Part shown: one piece after another, positions 1 through 12,032 of the stretch | Layout: each line of letters starts with the position of its first letter | Numbering within the stretch: position 1 is the first letter of the stretch | NCBI GenBank assembly: GCA_027946555.1 | Contig: JAPEVC010000055.1 | Span: forward strand, 62,001 to 126,000 | Direction: 5' to 3' | Source of the DNA: Gnomoniopsis sp. IMI 355080 | Taxonomy: Eukaryota > Ascomycota > Sordariomycetes > Diaporthales > Gnomoniaceae | Length of the DNA stretch: 64,000 nucleotides | The notes under the pieces: model-generated | What the model was told of the DNA's origin: nothing | The model's input: only the letters and a program-made list of their open reading frames with translations | The model's database searches: none | Position numbers and translations under genes: made by a program

Positions 1-505
1 CGCTGCTATCAGCGGAGGAACCGAGTTTCTGGTCTTCGTTACCACTTTCGCGGTTCAAGGAGCAAGTGGCGTAGCTGTGCCATTCCCCCCGTATTGGGGA
101 AATAATTTCCAGACGGGTAATGTAGATTATTGTCAACTAAATCCAGCGTTGGGTGGATAATTACCTAGGTAGACAGAGAATACACCTCGAGGTCAGTGAC
201 TGGCACGTCGGAAAGCACGACCGATGGAGGCTGACGGGGCCTAATGGCCTCAGCCAGCCGTGCCTTCAATTCAAAATTCGTGGCGGATAAAGCGTAAGCA
301 ACTAGCAGTATTTCAGAATGAGCCGCTTCTGGTGGAAAGTACCTAGGTACCTACTAATTAGGTAGACGGTCACTTCAAGCAAACTTATTCAATAGTAGAA
401 TGACAGAAGCCTATGAGTATTTTGATCCAATAGTACTATTTCACCGGTATAGCATACTTCATGCTTTTCGACTAGATGAACAACCCAGCTGATCGTCTTC
501 TCCGT
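1..505. other. 3' flank of the exo-polygalacturonase gene, no gene seen
   Basis: No coding signal was found on either strand. The stretch carries two copies of the window-wide TAGGTA/CCTAGG palindrome (161-173 and 339-367). Confidence 0.5.
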
Positions 506-2335
506 CTACCACGGTTCCTCTGACAACGTTGCTAAAGGAACGCTACAAGTGGCAGCCAAAGCAGCTACAGCCTCTGCACTCGTTGAGTTGACACAAGGTA
601 TCCCCAGGTCATGAATGCCATCACAAATGACCACCGAACTGTCTGTACCATTACCACAGGGCGAAGTGACTGTAAAATTCTTGAAGACGATGTTTTCACA
701 CACAGCGTTTGGGCTAGTGCTGCACGTCAAACGTGCCACAGCCCGCCCATACTTCCCTGATGTGTAACCCGAAAAGTTCTCGAATGTAATATCGCTGATA
801 TTGACCGCGGACGGGTAAGCGGCACATTCGGAGGCATTAATCTGTGGACCTTTAGTTCATTTTGTCTTTCAAGTACCCTCGATGTACCACTTCGTGGGAT
901 GTGGTTGGGTTGGGGTGAGGGACACTCACGTTGAAGTAGCACGAGTCCAGATACGCTGAGTATTCTGTATTGGCACTCCAAATGTTTCTGAAGGTCACGT
1001 TCTTGATGTAGCCGTATCCCACGTTTGGACCTGCCCAAGTCTTCAGACGGCCTCCGAACTGACCATTCAACATCCAAGCATTTTCAATGAGAACGTTCTC
1101 GATGATGTCTTTTTCTCCTTCGTATTGACCTATGGAGCCCATAGATTGTCCATGACTACCTTAATGAGAGACTTCCATTAGCAGGGGTCAACGAATGAGG
1201 AGCTCCTGAGATAATTACCGTTGCAGTATATATTGTTGACGTAAATGTTGGTGGTGTTTCCCTTCGGGCTGAAGCAATCATCACCAATGTTCACAAAGGC
1301 CTTCTCGACAGTAACGCCATCCAAGTTCAGAGAATCAAAGAAGTCTGTATTTGCGGGGACCACGGAGACATTCTATTGCGAGATTAGTGAGTATCCAGGT
1401 ATAGAGTATATCAACCCTTTCGGTAAACTCGGGAGATTCCATATAAGAAAGAAACACAGGCATGGACGCGGAGTGTAAATTGTTGAGTCGTGCCCGATGC
1501 AACGAATTAGGGAACTCACATTTGAAAGAGCTGTTACGATCACATTATTGAAGCTGAAGTCCCTTGCTGCAACGACAATTAGCTTCTTCGCCATCATGAC
1601 AACATGTGTTCTTGTACTCTGGGATCACTTGTGCTTGCAAGTTCCGGGGAGGTCTTTTTGCACCAGGCTCCTGAAGTCGGATGATCACTCACAAGTTACG
1701 ATAAAGTTGTTCCAACAAGGTGAGTTCAGGTAAGAAATTCCTTCAATAGACCAGTCGGTTGCGTTCTCTGCGTAGAACAGCACAGGACGTAAATAGGTGT
1801 TATCTGTATCAAGAATCTGGTTGCCCTCGAACTCGTTCCACCAGCGCTGTCCGTTTCCATTCAACACTCCCTCACCGTAGATTTTGACCTTTTTCCCGCC
1901 CCATTTCCAGAACATGATGGTGTTTTGGAACGGGTGAGTGAACGCCACGCTCTGCCAATAGGACGTATCGTTGGTGAACAGAATCTCTCCATCAAGACGC
2001 AAATGCACATCCGAAAGAAAGGTCAAATCCAACGGCTGCCCAATCACGAAAGTCTGGTTCGCGGGCAGATATAAAGTCCCGCCGTAGTTTGCTCGCTCCA
2101 GGCCCGCTTTGAAAGCGGTAGAGACATCGTCTGTGTCGTTGGCGCTTGGGCGAATGGTCACCACGTGTCTCCCACCGAAGCCCGACGTGGGAGCGTATGG
2201 GTGTCGTTTTCGAAATTCATGAGCAGAACGAGGGAGACCTGGAGGAAGGGGATAGGTCGCCAGTGTTTCTGCCACGAGAGAGGCTAGCACCGAGAGCAGC
2301 GCGGTGAGACCCGGGAGGGTCAAGAATGCCCTCAT
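506..2335 (-). CDS. Exo-polygalacturonase, glycoside hydrolase family 28
   Basis: Secreted pectin-degrading enzyme expected to release galacturonic acid from polygalacturonan ends. Five exons on minus: 2335-1693, 1566-1520, 1372-1219, 1159-930 and 841-506, giving 469 aa with consistent phase at all four introns. A signal peptide covers about residues 1-26. GH28 landmarks in order: Asn-Thr-Asp ending at D240, GDDC with D261/D262, the His of a GSHGQSMGS block at H284, and R319-L-K321, all placed as in the family. GSIGQY and a Cys-rich C-terminus match fungal exo- rather than endo-polygalacturonases. Oddity: the first motif reads NTDFFDS, not the usual NTDGFD, and the RIK motif is RLK. The track shows only fragments because introns interrupt the frame. 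The class is well supported; exo mode is inferred from motif context. Confidence 0.9.
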
Positions 2336-2415
2336 TTTGACTAAATGACAACACTGATAGAATTGTGGTTGCCGTATGAGACCAAGCCCGTCAAGCTTTG
2401 AAGTATTAGGATGCC

Positions 2416-2421
2416 TTTATA
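2416..2421 (-). promoter_or_regulatory. Putative TATA box of the exo-polygalacturonase
   Basis: TATAAA on minus about 80 bases upstream of the chosen ATG at 2335, a normal spacing for a fungal TATA promoter. No further evidence. Confidence 0.4.
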
Positions 2422-3537
2422 TTTTTTTGCTGGGAAAAGATATCCCCGCATCATCTTTTTCCCACCCTCTACCAAAGCTGCATATTGTGTTCTTCGTCAT
2501 TTTGATCGAGTCCTAATCCGGATCTGATCCGCGTCACTGCCACTCTTTCATCTCTAGCCTTGAGGACACACATATGAGACCTGGGGCTATTACGCCAGGC
2601 TATTGCAACAATCCTTCATGATGGTCGTGTGCGGAATGTGGCTTGATGAACAGAATGTTCCGCCAATAAACCCACACATCTTATTTGCCTTGGCACCTTT
2701 TTACTGAATAGGACTTGGAGAAATGATGTCGGCAGTGTACCATGCACCTTTGATTCCCACATAGTTAGAAGTGAAGAAATGTAGCAGCAAGGTTGTTGGA
2801 GAGGAGTGCATCTCACGGCCGCTGCCTGCACCTCGCCTGGCTCGCCTATATGAGAAAAGAACCAGCTCCCAGAATCGGCATCGTCCCGCAGTGTCTTGGC
2901 AAGACGTGGACCCCAGCACAGCAGCGAATTCTGCGACATTATTGACGGGAAATTTCAAGGATGGGTAGCTAGTCAACTAAAAACTGGTTGTGACCGCTGT
3001 TCTTGTTGCCCTATTGTCATTTTCCAACATCAGAAGCACATGCGGTTCACCGGCCCGACTCCGAATTTTCCCACGGCGAGGAGATAAACGTATGGGGAAC
3101 TTGTAGTGAAAGACCGGGCAATAGACGACCGGCCTAGCCTAGACGGGGTGGATCCGGGTGAAGGCTCAAGACAGCTTCCATGATCTTGAAGGCCTGTTTT
3201 TCTGGGTTTTGTTTACAACTTTTGCCCCACAGATCTGTGATATCATTTCGAGACTACAATTTTATTTATTATCATTTCTCATCTGTTATTTCATCATGTT
3301 TCTCAGTGCACGCATCGCTGCCTGGCCCCCTGGGCCCACTCCCATACCAGCGAGAGTATCCTGGCTCATACGCCGTTGATAGTAGACGCCCGACAGTCCT
3401 GGGTATATGAAATTGTGGCACTGAACCTGCAGTCCAATTGTGCTGCTCACTCTTCCAATCCAATCCACCATGGACCATGGTATCATAATGTTGCGTCTCA
3501 TCAAAAACCCGCCACGCGGGCCACCGCGCTAGGGCAA
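2422..3537. other. Intergenic, no gene seen
   Basis: Upstream region of the exo-polygalacturonase and 3' flank of the MFS gene. Short overlapping ORFs on both strands show no recognisable protein or plausible splice partners. Confidence 0.5.
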
Positions 3538-5934
3538 TTAATCGTCGAACTCAAAGTAGCTCCTGGACCACTTCGGAATTGTCAGGTCTACTCGTGACAG
3601 AACTTTCCCATCCAATGCTCGTACGCTCTCATCAAACATATACCAGACAACTCCGACAGCCCCTACGACAAGCACTTGCACAACGGCAACTCCAATGCTC
3701 GTGCTCTCCAGGCCCGTAGAACTCGCCACCACCGCAGCTGGAATAGCCATAACAAAAACGCCCGTGAACAACGAGCGCCAAATCGTCACTCCCGCATCCA
3801 TGTCAGCCTCGGTTCGAAGACTGATAATAAGATTTGGCGACGTAAATCCTACGGACCGAAGAATGAGTGGCACTCTAGGTGCGTCGAGGATGTACGAGCC
3901 AGCAGCCAAGAGTCCCAAGACAAAGGAAACTGCCGAGAAACGGAAGCCTTGGTCTCCTTCGTCAAGTCGTGGCGAGACGTACAAACCAAACGCGAGGATG
4001 CCGGACATTGAAAGCAAAGCGCCACCAGTGAGGACGAACACGTGAGTAGACCCAACGCGAAAAGCCTGAGTGGTCTTTGACCATTCCCCCCAGAGGCTGA
4101 AGATAGCCACGACAGCGGTGGACATGATGAAAGGGGTTGCGAGGAGGGAGCCTACTGTGGCGGGAAATAGGTCGAAAGGGTCACGAGCGAACAGTCCGGA
4201 GAGCGAGGACGAGAAACCCCAAAGGAGGGAATAAGGTAGGAGTGAAGCAAGAAACACAAGCATGGTCGTTGGCGCTACCAAGGCGCATGGTGTCTGAAGT
4301 AGCAACGCAAGGTCGGCAATAGCGCCTGGAGCGTTGGAATAGCTTTTTGGGGGTCCGACCTCCTTGACATACTGAATGGCTCTGTCGACATTGAAACCCC
4401 TTCCACGGGCCCAGGCCGGTAGTCGCTGAAAGCGACTACTGCTCTTAAGGCCGAGAGATGACCAGCCCGTGTTCGGTGCCCAACCGGGCGTTGACTTTTC
4501 CAATGTCGACGTAGAGCGTTCATACATGCTCTCGGGGGCGCCTAGTACGAGCAATGGGATTGAGATAACGTGGAAGATGGCGAGAATTTCGAACTGTAAG
4601 CTGGGACCAAGGGCATTCTGGGAGGTGACTCCTCCTATGATGGGTGGCCCCCATGTTGTTGCAACAGAGACTATACGGTAGATAGCTGTCTTGAGGGAGC
4701 GTTCATGTTCCTGATGCTTCAAGTTAGATACACAGACCTGTCTGGTCTCAGATAGTGGGTGGCAGATAGGCTTACGAAATACGTATCCATGATGGACCCC
4801 ATCACCATGGTATCGAATGCACCCCAACCCAAGCCCTGAAATATCCTGGCGGTCATGTACTGTGCATAGCTCGTGCGGATTCTGGCGTTCCATACAACGC
4901 CAATGAAAATGAGGACTGCCGACACCAGGTACACTGGTCTCCTTCCCCACAATTTCGATGCAGTGCAACTCGCCAGCCCCGTAAAGGCCGACAACATCAA
5001 GGGAACGCCCGTCAGAGCAGATACGGCGACATACGAGGCGGATAGTTGTTCTGTCAAGACGTAGTTGATGCTGACCAAGGCCGTCTTCATGACGTTGCAC
5101 AACGCAACCATCACGAGCAGGGAGTACAGATTCAACTCCTTCCTCCAAGTTTGCCAATTCTGTTGTTTGTCAGTGGGGGATTCAAGAGCGAACAGAGGTT
5201 TCAACACTCACCAAAGGGTCCTGTGGATCGTCGCTTGGCTGTGGAATCAGTTCTGTAGCGGCGTGCCTGCCACGCCCATACTTTGTCCGGCTCGAACCAG
5301 TGTATCCAGTGTGTGGCTGTGTTTGATAGGAGCCAGTCATCTCCGGCTTGTTTGGGTCGAGCACGACGACCCTACTTGTCGTCAAGTCTTTCTTCCGAGT
5401 AAGAGATGATAGTCGCAGAGTAGACGGCCTGGCGGGTCGGTCTGGTACCTGCGGCAATGTACCCGGGGGCGGGACCGGTGACATGGCCAATGGGTGGGCA
5501 GTAGTCATCGTGTCCGACAGTGTCTTGTCTGCTGACTTTGAGGTCACGGGCGAAGCCGTAAAGTGAATTTTTATTTCGCCCGACGTCGGCTCCTGTGACT
5601 CCATCATGTTTTGGAGGATCAACCGTAGCTGCTGTGATTCCTCATGTTCCTTCTTGTCCAATTGCTCAGAGCGAATCTGCACCCAGTCTCCTATTTGTTC
5701 AGCAGGTAGCTCGTATATCGTCGTGTTCGGTCTTGTATCCTTCCGAGGCACTGGTGGCGGAGGGCCAGATGTTGACTCTCGTGGGATTATCATTGCCTTC
5801 GGGAACCACTCTTTAAGGTCGACATCCTCACCATCACTCCAACCTTTCTCAGACTCTTTCATCTTGGCGGGCTCCGGCTGGGTCAACACCAGGTTCGACA
5901 CATTGGTGCTGGTGATATTCGCCTCGGAAGCCAT
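3538..5934 (-). CDS. Major facilitator superfamily transporter with long N-terminal tail
   Basis: Predicted 12-segment proton-coupled transporter of the fungal drug/metabolite H+ antiporter type; substrate unknown. Three exons, 5934-5212, 5159-4776 and 4737-3538, are all phase 0 and give 768 aa. The first splice rebuilds the DPLNW motif that opens the membrane domain of this subfamily, supporting the joining of the long first exon to the rest. Further family marks: LTGVPLMLSAFTGLA, SKLWGRRPVYL, ARIFQGLGWGAFDT and DTYFV followed by HERS. Oddity: about 240 residues precede DPLNW, hydrophilic, rich in Pro/Ser/Thr, with a charged probable helix (EQLDKKEHEES). Most relatives have under 100 residues there. 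The tail is probably cytosolic and may be regulatory (inference). Confidence 0.85.
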
Positions 5935-8900
5935 CCCCTTGCTCAGGTGTCCCTAATGGCTCGTAACACAATTATTAAATATTAAGAGAAGCAACTGCCA
6001 GCAGCAGAAACAAAAAGTTATAATGAGTCACTCTAAGGATAATGGCCAGAAAACACAATGCTGTGTGAAAGCAAAGGCCGATGCGAACGACACAAAAACC
6101 AGTTCGCAAGGCGTGGCACGTCCCCAGCTAATGTACATGATGCAAACCACACTTTGTATGTAGTAGCCTCTTGGAATACCTGGATTGCGTCGTGGCTCGA
6201 CCAGGTCATCTGGTGAATGCAGCCGCAAGGCAAGGAGAACGGACCTGCAGACACGCAGGAACAAGGCCACCTAGTCCTATGTGGCTGTGGGATGTATTAT
6301 TGCTACATGGGATGGCGGAAATAGTACCAGTCGAGACTGCTCATCAGTCTGCACAACAGTGATGGGAGATCGGATGAGACGAGCCGTGCCAAAGTGGCAT
6401 CAATCAATGGTCTGGTTGAGAGCTCAGGCAAAACAGGGTACAAATCGACCGTACTGGTGTGCTGTACCACACCCATCCGAAAGTGAGTTTTGACACGCTG
6501 TCAAGCTAGGCGCACTATACTAGATAGGATCAGTCTGCCGACAGACGAACCAACGGATTCGCAATGGCTGAAACTTTGGAAGTAATCCAGAGTACCGCCG
6601 GACAAGATGCTGAAGAACACCTAGGTAGATACTAGGTAGACCAGGCATTCTGTAACACATAGTCTATGATATGTAAGTGCATCTGAACTCTGCCTCGTCC
6701 GGTCTCGTATCGATAAATGAACGGGTAGATGTGCCGATGCGTCCGAAGCTAAAATTTGAAACTGCCATCTGTACCTCCATAGTTCTTGTCACATGAAGGA
6801 AGTTATGGCTGTGCGTAAAATGTCTAGCAGACGTCTGAGCGGTGCTGTGGTGTGTGGCATGTGCATGGAAGAACTGAGACATTGTCAAGCCACCTGTTCG
6901 TCGGTGGAAAACCATCACTCAGAACGTATTCCACTATTTCGTTTGAAGTGCCTAGGTAGCACGGGTTCATGTTACTTTGTCATGTACTTGGCAGGTAGCC
7001 GTAAACCTACCAGAGACAAACCGAAGTTGAAGAAACAAGACGTTTGTGACGGAACGGAACCATGGTAAAGCGAGCAATGGACATGCGGGCAATGTGACAT
7101 CTGGCGTCCGGACTCCGGTGTAGCCAATCGCTCTGCTTCCTCTTAGGCTCAACGTTTCCTCGGGACAAACACTAGCCTAGATGTTCTCTTCCTCTTGAAA
7201 AATAGTACCTGGCACGCCGCTTGCCCGCCGTCTCGTCTCGTTAATAATTGACCTGGGAATCAAGACTTTGAGCCGTCGCCTTGAGTCTTGACCTGATGCT
7301 TCAAATCAAGTACCGCAATATGCCAACAGGAGCTGTGTCCTGATGCATCCCGCTTGACTCTGACGGGTCAGATTTTTGGGGGAAGTCAATAGATACTATA
7401 CTAAAAACCTTAAGATCTTGGACCGCGTATAATAAACATCTGTCAAATCCACTATCTAGATCGGCTGCTACGGGTCTTTGACTCAGCAGGGAACTTGCAT
7501 GTACACGCTAGTGTTTCAACGGGGCTGTGATACTGGTGTGTTTTTAAAGCTGCCTGCGAGATCGACCGTAACCATGGCTTATTTCACTCCTGTGCACCAG
7601 AGTCTGCCGCCTGGGGTCTCGGTCACATCCCGGACTGAACTTTCCGGGTCAGCGGGCCAGTTTGTGTATTAATCTGCATCATCACCATCCTTCTTGTCGT
7701 TTTCTCCGATATTCTCGTCCTGCCACTCGCAGATCTGGAAGCAACTCGATCAATTGAGCCATATACCCGACCGTCTGATAAGAATCTGACCGCCTCTAGC
7801 GTATATCCGGCATTGGCGTAGCAATATCTGAAGTCTGCTCATGTAGGGTACCCAATTCATTGCATGAAAGAGATTTCAGTGCAACCAAGGTAGCAACAGA
7901 CGGACCGCTCTGACACCCGGGTGGCTTATAACGTTAGCTCTACCTAGGCACGTGAGGACCATCAAAATAGCACCAGCAGGTAGGTCCGCAAGATATGGAA
8001 TGAAATCAGCTAGTCATCTTTCTAGATCTCGTCGCTAGTATGTGGACTCATTACCTTAGATAGGTACCTACCTAGGTAGGTAGCGATCGGCTTCAGAGCA
8101 CCCCTGAATGCTGCCTCGTCACATTGAACCCCCAGACTCATCACTACGACCTGCACAAGCGACCCTGTGCAAATCATTGTGCATAGCGCGCTTAAAATTC
8201 CTTGCAAACCCCAGAAGCTCCTTCCAAAAGTGAATTAACAACATTCAATGGTACGTGTTGCGTATTATGCAGGATTCCGTTGTTCACGTCTCTCTCACTC
8301 ACTGGGGTACTTTGGCAGCACGTATACGCGTTCGCCAGCGGAGGTCCGGTACTCGACCAAAGTCTATCTTTCGACTACCTGGTAGTTTGAAAAGGCATGC
8401 ATAGTTTCTACAAGAAACCGTGGCTTCTGCACCTGGCCGGGTAGTCACGAACTCAGCATCCAGGTGGTATACCTGGAATGATATACATTGGTCCCTTGCC
8501 CTGCGTACCGTGGAACTAGTGCCTTCGCCTGATGGGCCAATCGTAACATCGCAACAAGGAAGGTTTGGACGTAATTACGGTACGATGGACCGGCGGCATG
8601 CTATGCTGTCACGTTTCGATATTTCCAGTCTTGGACTGGCCTTATGTTATTGGGATGCCACTGCGAGGTAGAACCTAGATTACCCCAGCGCGCGCCACAC
8701 AATTTGCATCCAATACACCGGGCTCATCCGAACTTGTTCTTTGGATGTTCTACCGTGTCTCAAGATTATAGATCAAACAGCCAGGACTCACAACGTGTCT
8801 ACTCATGGTGCCAAGCCCTTCTTAAAATCTTCCATACAGATAATGATGTATGGTGTGCATAGAGTTCACCGCTTCCGGGGTGGCGGGCATGTGACGGTGA

Positions 8901-9767
8901 GATAGGTTAGGTACCTAGGTATTCAAGTTGCCTTCCTCAGTAGCGACTGGCCCTCCTTCACAGAAATACAGCGGCAGAGGCCCAAAAATTGTTCGGGTAT
9001 CTCTCCTATTGGGTATCATTGAGACAGTCCTTCAGACAAAAACTTGGCCGGACTGTAGGCCTGGGGCGATACTCTGTGCGCAAGCGTCAACCAATTTGTC
9101 GAAGCATTCTTGATTATTCCAGCACCGCAGCCAGTGTATCCGTCTCATGGCTTCGCGAGCCTCAGACCCAGTATCAGAATAAAAGACAGGATGCTTTTGC
9201 AAATTATCGACAATACACACAGCTTGCTGTTCATTTGGAACTGTGGTGCCAAAAACCCGAGGCACGGGTACCTCACTTCGTCTGATCAGCTAGAGAGGAA
9301 GGCCAGCACCAAGCCGTCCTTGTGTAATTCGGAAGTATTAGACCATAATGTCACTGTCTTGTTGGAATGATCTTCAACGACGCTGCGCCGAGCAAAGTTA
9401 AATCCTTCCCCCACTAGTGATTTGAAATTCATGGAACTCGTGAGCTGAATCTCAACGTCATATGTATATTCCACCCACTCCCGAGGTCACGTATTCGGGG
9501 TTGGGAGGCGTTGTTGTTATATTGGAAAGCGTCGACAGCTCGGATTGTATTAAATACAAGAGTAATTGTTACAACATACCAAGATCATCAGAGTGCTAAA
9601 ACGTTTCAGTACGACTTTGCGGCGCAAAATTGACTTGCCGGTGATTTATCTTTTTCGCTAATGCAAGATGCCTCTTAACTAGTGGGCTCTTTCCATGGGC
9701 TCAATCCTGCGTGCTCTTGATAACTCCTATGTATAGCTTCCAAGGTTCGCAGAAGAGCCACCATGCA
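5935..9767. other. Gene-poor interval with TAGGTA palindromes
   Basis: Nearly 4 kb without a convincing gene. Open frames are short, overlap on both strands and look like noise. It is the densest stretch for the TAGGTA/CCTAGG palindrome (6618-6640, 6951-6960, 7941-7950, 8051-8083, 8901-8924). No transposase, long terminal repeat or tRNA was recognised. Confidence 0.5.
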
Positions 9768-10150
9768 TTACTCATGGAAGCGAGCTTCTTTATTTTTAGC
9801 AGGATTGAAAATATGGCATACAAGGCATTCCGAAAGTTTGGAGGTGATGTGTATTGTTTTGTGAGGTGGCAATATAGAAGGATGGCGGACCAGGTTACCT
9901 GGACTGTTATAGAACGAGACGATAGCTCGAGGAATGAACCAGAAGGAATGAGTCGTGACCGTATCGACCCATGGGAAACCATCTCGAGCACACAAACCAC
10001 AATAAAATCGGATTCGGTAATGCCTATAGGATGACGTAGTCTCGCATCGAGATTGTCAAGGACTGGACACATGAGGAGGCTGGGGTCGACGTACCTGGAC
10101 TTGCACGAGATTAAGCCTTCTTTCCATCCCGGCCGTAATTCAAGAGACAT
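9768..10150 (-). CDS. Possible small two-exon gene of unknown function
   Basis: Weak candidate. Exons 10150-10095 and 10023-9768 would be joined by a 71-base intron with GTACGT and CTATAG ends, giving 103 aa with a Cys-x2-Cys pair after the junction. The unspliced frame on the same strand is also open (149 codons). No family recognised, no signal peptide and a poor branch site. It may be noise. Confidence 0.2.
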
Positions 10151-10346
10151 CGTGATTGGATTATGAGTTCTTTATCTTGAAATGATGCTGTCACACTGTA
10201 TTGTTACAGACTGCGGAAAGTGCATCACCATTTTCCCGTGGGAACCTTGTTGGCAAGCAGCTTGTCCTCGGTGATGTTTACCTCCAGGGCTGGCAAAGAG
10301 AATGACCGCCCGAGTCACCAGTAACACTCAGATACTCTATATTTCC

Positions 10347-11060
10347 CTAATTCAGCTTGGAGGCTATCTCATCGAGCTGTTCCATACTGCCAAGGTACGC
10401 ATCATGTTCATCTCGAAGCGCTTCCTGATCCTCTTTGATGTCATCCGTCCACCGGTGTATGTACACTGTTTTCATTCCCATCTTCTTCGCACCTCTAGTA
10501 TCATATGCATGCGCAGCGACCATGACACACTCCTCAGGCTTGTACCTCAATAATTCCATACACTTCACATAGCTTTCTGGCGCAGGCTTTATCGTTCCCA
10601 ACAGCTCACTTGACAACAGCAAGTCAAAGCATCCCTTCAGACCTGAAGATCTCACCAGATCCAGCTGCAACCGCGTTGTTCCGTTTGCGTGCACGAAGAG
10701 CTCGTAGCCCTTTCCACGTAGTTTTTCTAGCATCGGTCGGACATCCTGCCACGCCGGCTGATCATGCCACGCCGCGATGCAGCGCTCGATGTGTTCAGAA
10801 TCGAAATTGGATTGGAGAGAGGACCACTCTGGCGTTGAAAGAAGCAATTGTAACGTCTGCCGATGCGAAATGTCAATATCTTCGGGCGGCTGCCTTAGAG
10901 CGAGGCGTGCGGAATTGTAATCGAAGTATGTCTGGCGCCATTCGAGCGCCAATTTGGAACGTTTCTCTTTCGATATGGATGGTGGGAGAGATGCGACTAT
11001 ACTGGTGTGCCAGTCTAAGCAGGTGCCCATGAAGTCGAAGAGGATAGCTTTGATAGTCAT
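10347..11060 (-). CDS. HAD-superfamily hydrolase, haloacid dehalogenase type II-like
   Basis: Intronless, 237 aa, the usual length for type II 2-haloacid dehalogenase-like proteins. All four HAD motifs are visible: DFMGTCLDW with nucleophile D9 near the N-terminus; VHANGTT as motif II, in place of the usual SNG; the Lys of GTIKPAPESY; and the acidic end motif VAAHAYDTRGAKKMG. The insertion after motif I is alpha-helical cap-like sequence. The expected reaction is hydrolysis through an aspartyl intermediate. Whether the substrate is a haloacid or a phosphoester cannot be told. Cytosolic, with no targeting signal. The start is the first ATG, four codons before the first beta-strand. Confidence 0.88.
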   Translation of the reverse strand: MTIKAILFDFMGTCLDWHTSIVASLPPSISKEKRSKLALEWRQTYFDYNSARLALRQPPEDIDISHRQTLQLLLSTPEWSSLQSNFDSEHIERCIAAWHDQPAWQDVRPMLEKLRGKGYELFVHANGTTRLQLDLVRSSGLKGCFDLLLSSELLGTIKPAPESYVKCMELLRYKPEECVMVAAHAYDTRGAKKMGMKTVYIHRWTDDIKEDQEALRDEHDAYLGSMEQLDEIASKLN

Positions 11061-12032
11061 AATGCGATACTGTGAGATCAGTCTCCGCCGAAGAGAACCT
11101 AGATCCTAGAAGCTAGTCGAAAATGTTCGTGAAATTGCTGTTGCGCATCCATTCTGACTTATTGATAATGATAAAAATACAGCGGTGGAGTCGAGTTGCA
11201 GCATGCGTTGGACCGCGCCCTTTGCGCCCTTGCGATTTGTCATGCCTGTTTAGTGCTGAGCGTCGTTCTTTACCTACCTACTAGGTAATCAATCGCCGTT
11301 CCTGAGAATTCATACCAAAATCTCGACGCGGGACGGGTCGACTAAAAGCGCCTTCATGTCAACATACATCCCGCTGACATTGGCATGTTTTCGAAAGACA
11401 CCCAAGTGCTCTCGTAAGGTGCTCTGAAAGTGCGTGTCTGGAATACATTGCTAGAGCTGTATATTGTATTTATTGTAGGTCTAGACATACCGTACCAAGT
11501 GCGTGGCTGTGCATATGTCTCTAATGTATGTAAATGCAGTGCGTATGCCGTCGATTCCTGAGCAAAACCCCAAAACTCCGGCCACTCTTTGTATAACCTT
11601 TCCTGTATGTCGTGTTTCAACCCACACGTTAGGTCCTGTATTTCCCTTCAAGGAAGCCTTCGAGGAAGGCAGCCTGATAAAATTTAAGCAGAACAAGTAG
11701 TCCCGTAGTCGTAATCTCGTATATCGTAGCGCATGTTTAAGCGCCACCGACCGAAATTGGAGGTTGCGAAGCCCACTCATGCTGTCGCTGGAAGATTTGT
11801 GGTGTTGGCATACAGAAAAGCATCTGTTGTCCCAAGCAAGGCACCTTGCTGCCAGGTTCTACCACGTATCCAATATCTGGGAGGGTTGTAAGTATATGCA
11901 TTCGACCATGACGTTGACTTCACACTCCGAGGTGTGTGGTCCTCAAGCTCTTCGGGAAAATTGAACATATCACGGCCACGAGGCGGCATCATCCTTGTGA
12001 AGTCGTCGGCGTAGTTCCGAATGAGCAGTGTA
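11061..12032. other. Intergenic, no gene seen
   Basis: Contains one TAGGTA-type palindrome (11271-11290). Small ORFs at 11354-11780 on minus have no recognised features. Confidence 0.45.
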
